Assembly (NCBI GenBank): GCA_028829895.1
Contig: CM054182.1
Location: forward strand, 64,134,379 to 64,198,378
Reading direction: 5' to 3'
DNA from: Sinotaia quadrata
Lineage: Eukaryota > Mollusca > Gastropoda > Architaenioglossa > Viviparidae
DNA: 64,000 bases
Numbering within the stretch: the first letter of the stretch is position 1; every line of letters starts with the position of its first letter. The notes under the pieces were generated by a model. It was not told the DNA's origin. It was given only the letters and a program-made list of their open reading frames with translations, and ran no database searches. A program made the translations under genes and the position numbers. This document shows positions 51,701 through 63,500 of this stretch, piece by piece.

Positions 51701-54327
51701 ACAAAAGATAAAGAACAGAAGCAAGCAGGAAAAAAAACTAACTACAGCAGCAGAACACGCCTCCACCTATCCTCCCTGAATACAAGAGAAGGGAGGAAAG
51801 CTCCACTGGAACCATTAAAAAACTAAGAACACCAAGATGAAAGGTTTTCACGCAATTCTTGTGGAGCAAAGAAGTTATCGGTACTACTACTACACTTAAA
51901 AGTACGCTTGAGACTGAAAGGGTTAAATACATTGAGACATGCAATAATACTTAGATTAAATATTCTTTTCAAGTAGTAAGATTACAATTTTATGTTTCTA
52001 CTTTAAAAACTAATTTAGTATTTAAAATACTTACATATCCGATGATCTTCCTAGTGCATGACAGTGCAACAATCCTTTTAAGGTGTCTGAGTAAATAACC
52101 TTTTATTCATTTATATATCCCTTTTATTCAGCTTGGGGAATTTATTATCCAGATTAATTATTGGATAATACCTATTTAAAGCCTAATCACACAGGGCTAG
52201 TAACTTTCTCAATCAAATACTGGCTGTGTACTAAACGTAATAAACTTGATATTTGTTACGTCTTCTGTCCAAAAACTCCTTTTCCTTTTTCTGTTTAAAA
52301 AACAAAAGTAAGCCCATCAAATCTATCAATGCATGCACGAATGTCTAAACAACCTTCCTTTTTGTCTATCGCAATCAAAGCTTCTTTCACAGGATTGTTA
52401 CAGCCTTCTCTGGTGTTATATTATTTGTGACTAACAGACCCACGCACCCAACTGGCAAGGTGTGTTTGAGACTCGAACTGCTCACTCCAGCACAAACACA
52501 AGGTGTTGTTCAGTGACGTGGATATTTACATGCACCCCATTCTCCGCCGTAACGTGTCCATTCACCCCTCTCCTCTCTGAACCAGTACACTTCCTGTCAT
52601 GCATTCAAAAGTTGCCTTTGCGACTTCCTGTTCGTGCAGACAAAATAATTACATCTACCTACCCAAGAACTTCACATACAATTTCCTTTATGTTCAACGT
52701 ACGCACATATTCCTTTATTTCAAATATCTTCCGGCTATTTCAACTACCCTTCATAGTGACCCTAATGCGAACACGAACGCTACTGGCATCCGTTATGACA
52801 TCCATTATTTGGAAGATACCATATGAAAATGGATATCAGTTATATCTATCTATCTATATCTATATATATATACATTTCCTGGATTATTTCTATCACTTGC
52901 GCATACAAATAGTTTACGAAGTGTTTCTCATAAATTATACTGAATACGGAACCTAAAGATAAACAAATAACAAAATGTGAGGTGTTTTACAATGCCACTG
53001 CCACAGCTCATGATGATAATGATGAAGCTTATGGCAATTACGATGCTGATAATGATAATAATATTAATTCAGTTTACCTCCCTAACAAATCATCTCACAT
53101 ATGTAATATTAAATAGATGATTACTACTTCAATTCATGTCTCTTTCCCTGTTATATGTATATTTGATTTTTGATGTAATAAATTTATTGTTAATGTTATT
53201 GACCTTCTTATACATCGACTCATTTTCTTCTCCAACATAAGGTTATCAATATTCGCAAGAAGGTCAATAAATTTAAAGTAAAATTTAACTTTAAATTTAT
53301 TAAATCAACATTCAAATTAAATTTAACAAATACAATGAAAAAGATTACTTGACATTAATATTTCCATGAATCCACATTCGAATAATTTTTATACTGTCTC
53401 TTTCCCTGTTGTTTTATTTACTACTTCAGTTCATGTCTCTTTCCCTGTTGTTTTATTTACTACTTCAGTTCATGTCTCTTTCCCTGTTGTTTTATTTACT
53501 ACTTCATGTCTCTTTCCCTGCTGTTTTATTTACTACTTCAATTCATGTCTCTTTCCCTGTTGTTTTATTTACTACTTCAATTCATATCTCTTTCCCTGTT
53601 GTTTTATTTACTACTTCAATTCATGTCTCTTTCCCTGTTGTTTTATTTACTACTTCAATTCATATCTCTTTCCCTGTTGTTTTATTTACTACTTCAATTC
53701 ATGTCTCTTTCCCTGTTGTTTTATTTACTACTTCAATTCATGTCTCTTTCCCTGTTGTTTTATTTACTACTTCAATTCATGACTCTTTTCTTGTTGTTTG
53801 CTATTCCGTCATCTAGTTGATTTTCTTGTTGTTTGCTATTCCGTCTTCTAGTTCCTTTTCTTGTTGTTTGCTATTCCGTCTTCTAGTTCCTTTTCTTGTT
53901 GTTTGCTATTCCGTCATCTAGTTGATTTTCTTGTTGTTTGCTATTCCGTCTTCTAGTTGATTTTCTTGTTGTTTGCTATTCCGTCTTCTAGTTCCTTTTC
54001 TTGTTGTTTGCTATTCCGTCATCTAGTTCCTTTTCTGTTGTTGCATGTACCTCTTCCGACGTTACGTTGTGTTCATTTCTTTGTTTTTCACCAAATCTTT
54101 ATTTTTCTCGCCATTCTTTTATCAGTGAATGACGTCTGCACGTGCATCTCGGACGTCCCTGTGGACGGGGTGAGCTGCTTGCTAACTACAGCGCCACAGA
54201 CAACTACAAATGCACCGCCAGTTGAGACGACGATCGAACCCCCCGCGCCTGAAGGAACTTACTTCGGCAAAGACGAGTGCTGCGAGGATATTTTGTTGAG
54301 CTTGTTTTTGGGGTGCAGCAGATGTAA

Positions 54328-54379
<52 letters not shown>

Positions 54380-54400
54380 GTGTGTGTGCGTGTTTGTGTG

Positions 54401-54440
<40 letters not shown>

Positions 54441-54448
54441 TGTGTGCA

Positions 54449-54479
<31 letters not shown>

Positions 54480-54488
54480 ATTTGTGTG

Positions 54489-54525
<37 letters not shown>

Positions 54526-57500
54526 GTGCGTGTGCACTTCAGCTTATGTGTGCATTTATGTTTGTCTGTGGCATGTGTTTTCACGATCGCATGTTGCATG
54601 TGTGTTTGTGTGTCTGGTTATGTGTGTATGTTTGAGTGTGGATGATTGTACGATGACTGAGTGGCGAGACCTTGTATCAATTATTACTAAATGTAGAATT
54701 ATTGCTTTCACATCGGTCTTCTTTCAAATTTTGTAAAATTTTTGTTTTGGCCATTGCTGTTTTGTATCTTCTGTATATTATATAATATGACATATTTCTT
54801 TACTGGTAAAAACAAATCTCACTTAAGCGTAGCAAGAGACAGATAGCAAAGCGAATTTCTGTTAATTTCGAATTTATGACTGAGATTTCCTTCTTGTATC
54901 TTGTTTTTTTCTTCCTATCATGTTCAAAGCTGTAAATAACCTTGACGATGACAGGTAATTGCGACTTTTATGCTGTCGCTAATGACGAAATTTTACTGAA
55001 TTAATGAACGATAGTTACAATATGAAGCATAATTCGATTCGATTTTTAGATCAAAAGTAATTCAAGAGTAACTTTTTAAATCGATTACGATTTTTAGATC
55101 AAAAGTAATTCAAGAGTAACTTTTTAAATCGATTACGACTTTTAGATCAAAAGATATTAAAGAGTAACTTTTAATGTCGATTTCGATGTTTAGATTAATA
55201 GAAATTAAAGAATAACTTTTTAATTAACGGACAGATCCAGACAACTCGTGCGTGTGTGTTTCTGAGGTGAGCTATGATGGAACCAGACCGTGTGTGCCTG
55301 ATCCTGTCACAACTGTACCAACAACGACTACAACTACATCAACTACACCAACGACACCTACACCAACGACACCTACACCAACAACACCTACACCAACGAC
55401 ACCTACACCGACGACGCCTATACCAACAACATCTACAACAACTGCATCCACAACGACTACCACACAATCAACTACTCCAACGACACCCACAACAACTGCC
55501 TCAACAACTACTACAACCCAATCAACGACATCAACAACACCTACAACAACTACATCAACAACGACTACAACAACACCTACAACAACTACAACTACACCAA
55601 CAACTTCAACGTCGACAACTACGACAACAACACCGTCACCAGTGACAATTGTAGATCCTCCGGCGCCGTCCGGCACGTACATCGGCAAAGACGCATGTTG
55701 CGAAGAATTTAATATTCTCGGCATGATCTCGGGCTGCAGTCTATGTAAGTAATTTTATTTCAGTGCAAGGGTCTAGGGTATTTTTGTCTTGGAGTGGATG
55801 GGTACAACTGTCTGTCTGCCAAGGCACCGTTTTAGCACGCATCGACGCATATTTGTGTAGTGCGTTCTAAATTTAAACTGCGAATGATGGATAATGCTGA
55901 TTTTCTGTATGTTTTTCTTTTCTGGTGTGGGTGGTGGTGGTGTAGTTTAAATATAATTTTAGAAAACGTGCACTATCACATATACATGCAAAGACGTTTA
56001 CTGCAGATGTGATCAGTAAAAGATATTCCACACACACACACGCACACATATACATACATACAAGGAAAATTACATTATAAATTAAAGATATACTTAAATT
56101 TTTACAATCTCGGTCTAATTTTAGACCTGTACATGCAGCTGTAAAAGAGAGTTAAAATCAAAATCTTCTGGAAACGTAAATTCAATTGTATGTATACCCT
56201 TTTTGTTTGCCAGGGTCTGGCGATTTCAAGCGATCCGATCTCGGGTGTCACTTACAATAGTCTACTGGCTTTATGCTCTCCCGCCGGAGTTCGAATAAAC
56301 AAACAAACAAAGAAACAAACATACAAAGATTACATTTCTGACAAAAATATGTTTTTTTCTGGCACTACTGATTTCTCTCTGGTAGATAGCATATGTCCGG
56401 ACTATAAGAGAAAAATGGCGGATAGCGAAATATTATTTCAGGAACGTTTCAGAGAGCACAGCTTGAATTACTGTAAAGGGTTGTAACTGCTGCTGAAATT
56501 ATCAGATGAACAGCAGCATGAATTACTGCAAAGGGTTGTGACTGCAGTTCAGATTATAAGATCTATCGGATTCCAAGTACTTTGAATTTTCTAATTTTTT
56601 TGTGTGAGCTTGTGGAACGGTCCAACGTCAGTCAATCTACTTTAACATCTAAAAATAACGTGTTCTTTACCATTCTGGACATAAAATTTTAAACCTTATA
56701 CAGATTATATATGTGATAAGGGTGTGTTTAAGCGTTATTTTCCAAATCTTTAATCCTTCTAATCCCACACGTGACGGATCTTTGTCGATTGGAGTCGGAG
56801 AAACTAGGTCAAACCTCAGGAACAATACTCATTAAATACTCTATTTATTCCGTCCTTGAGTGTTACCCGTTAGAAATTCTTACCCTCTTTGCAAGTTTGA
56901 ATTCAAAATGCAAAAAATACACACAAACACACACACACACACACCCACACACACACAGACATACATATATATATATATGTATGTATAATATAATTTGCTG
57001 TCCTTGCTTAAGGAATAGAGTTCCGTTTTCAACAGCCAAATTAATATCTTCGTCTTGAGTCTTTTCAATATCTACTAAATACTGTTCTTGTGATATTGTT
57101 TTATCATCAATACAAACAACTACACATATGTCATGAAGCAGAAGGGAAAGAATAATAGGTAATTAAATAGGTGCATGACCTGAGCTTAGCAGAATTGTCT
57201 TTTCCAATCCATCAGTCACTGGAGTAAGGCTGATATCAGAGATGACAACTTGAGTCACTTGCTAACTTATAAATTAATAGCGAGAAAAGATAGCTAACTT
57301 ATAACATTAATAGCGAGAAAAGATATACTACAGTTCTGGCAGATAAAGTTCATTTAATAAAGTTACAAAATATGGGGAAATGGCAAAGATATTCATTAAA
57401 TACTGTTTAATTTTATTCAATATGACATCCATTCATCCTGTCTTCAGGACTCTGGCATTTGAAATTATTGAAGAAACGAAAATTCATTCCTCTAAAGATA

Positions 57501-60500
57501 TTTTGTTAAATTTGTATGTTAATTATTATTAGTCCATTCCATTCAATGTATGAAATCTTGCAGGGTGTGTGGAAAAAATAAAATGTTTAGTGTTTTAATT
57601 ATTTTTGCACTTTTTCAATGTCTCTCATCAGCAGTTAAAGATATATTACATCTAAATAAATTATGATAACTTTTATTCAATGGGCAGACGATGGCGCATG
57701 CCAATGCATTTCAGTGGTGGACTTAGGAGATGGATTTGGAACGTGTTTGCCTGGACCAACTACAGTAGAAGTATCAACGACTACAACTGCAATAGCGACA
57801 GACACAACTACAACTGCACCAACCACAACTATGCACACAACAGTGACAAGTGATTCATCATACAAAACAACAACTGAATTCGGTACAACATCTGTTGAAA
57901 CAACAACAGCACCACCAACAAGTATATCAACAACAGCAGCAACAACAACAGCATCGGCAACAACAGTTGAAACAACAAGACCTCCATCAACAACTCCTGA
58001 AACAACAACTGCTACAGTAACTACAGCTGAAACAACAACAGCTGAAACTACTACAACTGCAAAAACGACAGACGCATCAACATCAGTTAGTGAATCAACA
58101 ACAGCAGCGACGACATCTGCAATAACAACAACAACACCTGAATCAACTGCAGGTGCAGAATCAACAACATCAGAAATAACTACAACAGTTGCAACAACAA
58201 CAGCTGCAGAATCAACAACAGTTGCAACAACAACACCTGTAGAATCAACAACAGTTGCACCAACAACACCTACTGAATCAACAACAGTTGCACCAACAAC
58301 ACCTACTGAATCAACAACAGTTGCAACAACAACACCTATTGAATCAACAACAGTTGCAACAACAACACCTACACAATCAACAACAGTTGCAACAACAACA
58401 GCTAGTGAATCAACAACTGCAGCATCAACAACAACAGCTAGTGAATCAACAACAGTAGCAACAACAACGGCTGACACACCAACTGCTATACCAACAACAG
58501 ACCTAACAACAACTGTTACAACAGCAGCGACGACATCTGCAATAATAACAACAACACCTGAATCAACTGCAGGTGCAGAATCAACAACAACAGCTGAAAC
58601 TACTACAACAGTTGCAACAACAACAGCTGCAGAATCAACAACAGTTGCAACAACAACAGCTAGTGAATCAACAACAGTTGCATCTACAACACCTGCAGAA
58701 CCAACAACAGCGGAAACAACAACAGCTAGTGAATCAACAACAGTAGCAACAACAACGGCTGACACAACAACCGATTTAACTACAACTGTTACAACAACTG
58801 CGACGACATCTGCAATAACAACAACATCACCTGAATCAACTGCAGGTGCAGAATCAACAACAACAGCTGAAATAACTACAACAATTGCAACAACAACAGC
58901 TGCAGAATCAACAACAGTTGCAACAACAACACCTAGTGAATCAACAACAGTTCCAACTACAACACCAGCAGAATCAACAACAGTTGCAACAACAACACCT
59001 AGTGAATCAACAACAGTTGCAACTACAACACCTGCAGAATCAACAACTGCATCAACAACAACAGCTAGTGTATCAACCACAGTAGCAACAACAACGGCCG
59101 AAACAACAACAGTCGCAACAACAACCGCTGAAACAACAACTGCTGCAACAACAGACCTAACAACAACTGTTACAACAGCTGCGACGACATCTGCAATAAC
59201 AACAACAGCACCTGAATCAACTGCAGGTGCAGAATCAACAACAACAGCTGAAATAACTACAACAGTTGTAACAACAACAGCTGCAGAATCAACAACAGTT
59301 GCAACAACAACACCTAGTGGATCAACAACAGTTGCAACAACAACACCTAGTGAAACAACAACAGCTGCTACTACAACACCTGCAGAATCAACAACAGCTA
59401 GTGAATCAACAACAGTAGCAACAACAACGGCTGAAACAACGACATCGGATACAACATCTGAAACAACAACTGCTACAGCAACAACAGATGCAACAACAAC
59501 AGTTGAAACAACGTCATCCGACACAACGACAACAGCTTCAACAACAGCTCCATCGACAACATCTGAAACAACAACAACTGCTACAGCAACAACAGATGGA
59601 ACAACAACAGCGACAGAAACGACAACTGCTGTACCAACAACACCCGAATCAACAGCAGCTGCAATATCAACAACAGCTGCAGAATCAACAACTGTTGAAA
59701 CAACCACGCCTACAACAACAATTATTGTAACAACTACATTGGGAACATCAACAGCATCAGCATCGACAACTGCGCAGACAACACCAGGTGAAACATCCAC
59801 TGCAGCCACAACAACGTCACCTATTACTACATCTGAGCCGACGACAACTGCTGCGACAACAACTACTGCTGCTACAACGACATCTGCGACAACAACTACT
59901 GCTGCTACAACAACTGCTGCAACAACAACCGCACCGACCACAACAGTTGAATCAACTACAACACCTACAACAACGGCTGAAACAACAACTTCACCTATTT
60001 CAACATCTGAGCCGACAACAACTGGTGCTACAACAACAGATGCAAAAACAACTACTGCTGCTACAACAACTACAGCTGCAACAACAACTGCACCGACAAC
60101 AACAATTGAATCAACTACATCACCTACAACAACGGCTGAAACAACAACAACTGCTACAGCAACAACAGATGGAACAACAACAGCGACAGAAACGACAACT
60201 GCTGTACCAACAACACCCGAATCAACAGCAGCTGCAATATCAACAACAGCTGCAGAATCAACAACTGTTGAAACAACCACGCCTACAACAACAATTATTG
60301 TAACAACTACATTGGTAACATCAACAGCATCAGCATCGACAACTGCGCAGACAACACCAGGTGAAACATCCACTGCAGCCACAACAACGTCACCTATTAC
60401 TACATCTGAGCCGACGACAACTGCTGCGACAACAACTACTGCTGCTACAACGGCATCTGCGACAACAACTACTGCTGCTACAACAACTGCTGCAACAACA

Positions 60501-63500
60501 ACCGCACCGACCACAACAGTTGAATCAACTACAACACCTACAACAACGGCTGAAACAACAACTTCACCTATTTCAACATCTGAGCCGACAACAACTGGTG
60601 CTACAACAACAGATGCAACAACAACTACTGCTGCTACAACAACTACAGCTGCAACAACAACTGCACCGACAACAACAATTGAATCAACTACATCACCTAC
60701 AACAACGGCTGAAACAACAACAACTGCTACAGCAACAACAGATGGAACAACAACAGCGACAGAAACGACAACTGCTGTACCAACAACACCCGAATCAACA
60801 GCAGCTGCAATATCAACAACAGCTGCAGAATCAACAACTGTTGAAATAACCACGCCTACAACAACAATTATTGTAACAACTACATTGGGAACATCAACAG
60901 CATCAGCATCGACAACTGCGCAGACAACACCAGGTGAAACATCCACTGCAGCCACAACAACGTCACCTATTACTACATCTGAGCCGACGACAACAGCTGC
61001 GACAACAACTACTGCTGCTACAACGACATCTGCGACAACAACTACTGCTGCTACAACAACTGCTGCAACAACAACCGCACCGACCACAACAGTTGAATCA
61101 ACTACAACACCTACAACAACGGCTGAAACAACAACTTCACCTATTTCAACATCTGAGCCGACAACAACTGGTGCTACAACAACAGATGCAACAACAACTA
61201 CTGCTGCTACAACAACTACAGCTGCAACAACAACTGCACCGACAACAACAATTGAATCAACTACATCACCTACAACAACGGCTGAAACAACAACAACTGT
61301 TCCTACAACAGCTGCTGCATCTACAACAGCAGAAGCAACTACTACACCCGCAACGACAACCACAGTATCAACAACTCCCAGTTTATGTAAGTGGTTTATA
61401 AATTTAACTATATCTTGATAAGTGACTCATTGTGTAACATGTGTAATAGTATAAGGGTTTAATATATAATATAATCGCCAATCATTTAAGCACTCGGTAT
61501 AACGGTTTAATATATAATATAATCGCCAATCATTTAAGCACTCGGTATAACAGTTTAATATATAATATAATCGCCAATCATTTAAGCACTCGGTATAACG
61601 GAATGGAGTAGCGCGCGCACGCATACGGCTTAAAATCCGACTGAAAGAGTGGCAGATGCATGAGAAGTTGTGTTTAGTACACGCGTAAGTGTATTGACAT
61701 AATAATACCACTTCATAATATTTATACAGGATTAAACAATGTTCGCCATCTTTCATATAATAAATGTCTCCACGAACAAGTGAAGAATTGTTTTTTAAAT
61801 ATGCACATTATTCTATTACTCCTAAAGTAAACGTAAACAACAAACAAAACACTTTCGAATAACAGCTGAGCCTGACTTTTGTATTGCCTTATACAGCTAC
61901 AATGTACTCTTTACATAGAAAGTTAGACATTAACTCAGCGTGATAATTAAAGATTATTCAACCATATATTAGGATCTCACTCACGCGAAGATGTGTAGAC
62001 GTGTCTTTTGTTAAACATATTAAGAATTTTTCTCATTGGAATAGTGTGATGATGTTGTTGTTGTTGTTGTTGATGATGATGATGATGATGATGATGATAA
62101 TTATAATTATGATGTTGCTGGTGTTGATGATGATGGTGGTGGTGGTGGTGGTGGTGATGATGATGATGATGAAGTTAGTTGCGGTACAAACTACCCACAG
62201 ATTTGTGTTTCGAAATTCTGTGAAGCGGGTGGGACAACAATGCAATAGCCCAAGTAATCAAAATAAAAAAGAAAGAAAGAAGTTTTCAAAATAAACATTA
62301 CTTAAAGCGATACACAGTCTAGCATATTTAGCAGACTATTTTTCATTTGTTCTTAATAAGTGCCACAGTTCTTTTCTGAAAGAATGCATATAATTAATGG
62401 TTGTCCTAAAAGAGCACATCTTAATGAACTGGGCTCGCCAGAGATATGCACACGCACACACCCTCACGCACGCACACACGCTCACACACGTACGCACACA
62501 CATACAAACACGTCTAAAATCTGAAAGGAGTGGTAGACGATGAGGAGTTGTCTTTAGAAAGTGGTCCGAAACGGATTTTATTTCATACCGTAACGAATGA
62601 AATGTGCCAGAGAGATGTTAAATCTTGACTGACCAAGGCTGTGAAACTGGTACTCCTCCGTATATTCCTCTACCGTAAAGTTTAAAATAAACATATGCAT
62701 CTGTCTGTAGGAGCTCCATGCACGAGGCTTGCTTTTCGTTCTTAATTTTAATTTCTTCCGCTGTACACGTACTTAGTTTTGGTTATTTTCGAATCGATAA
62801 TGTGATAAAATAATTGTTGGCACAGGTTGCATGTCTTAATGTACTTGGTGTTATCACTGAGTGTGCCAACGTATACAGAATTATGTATAGATCACCTAGA
62901 GTGTCAACGTTATTATACAGATGTCGTGTGGCATGAGTCACTTTTTAGTGTGTACTTCCTGTTCTGTATCACTTAAGAACTTTAGTATGTACTTCATGTT
63001 CTGTGTCAAGAAAGTTAGCACACACGTCATGTTCATTGTGTGTTACTTAAGAACGCTAGCGTGCATTTCGTGCTTTGTGTGTGTCACTTAAGAATGTCCC
63101 AATGCACGGAATATTGCGTGTCACTTAAGAATGTCCCAATGCACGGAATATTGCGTGTGTCATTTAAGAATGCCCCAGTGCACGGAATATTGCGTGTGTC
63201 ATTTAAGAATGCCCCAGTACACGGAATATTGCGTGTGTCATTTAAGAATGCCCCAGTGCACGGAATGTTGTGTGTGTCATTTAAGAATGCCCCAATGCAC
63301 AGAATATTGCGTGTGTCATTTAAGAATGCCCCAATGCACGGAATATTGCGTGTGTCATTTAAGAATGCCCCAATGCACGGAATATTGCGTGTGTCATTTA
63401 AGAATGCCCCAGTGCACGGAATGTTGTGTGTGTCATTTTTCAGTGTGTCCTCTCCAGACCGTCAGGCGACGACGAGGTATGTTGTCGAAGCGTATTGTAG

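Larger units (their letters stand above)
48475..54125 (+). other. Intron 2 of the mucin-pseudoprotease gene
   Basis: 5.6 kb with no exon recognised. Contains (GAT)n at 48729-48780, the interspersed repeats at 50150-51020, a TTAACCACCACATGAAG repeat at 51115-51265, short CCCAAA iterations near 51580, and the pyrimidine-rich arrays at 53400-54035. A minus-strand open frame at 49771-49565 (EERISWIQEEKWGGLS, charged Lys/Glu tail) is weakly reminiscent of retroelement-associated coiled-coil proteins. Confidence 0.5.

Noticed and set aside
56190..56486. Possible extra exon of the mucin gene at 56214
   Set aside because: A good acceptor precedes it, but the required phase hits a stop after about 15 codons. 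The open frame lacks the C-x-C pattern, so it could only be a relic.
57677..61363. A 1228-codon open frame on the minus strand opposite the mucin exon
   Set aside because: It is the mirror of ACN-rich Thr codons (Val/Ala-rich GTN/GTT reading). It has no start context, no domain and no splice logic, while the plus frame joins known exons in phase.
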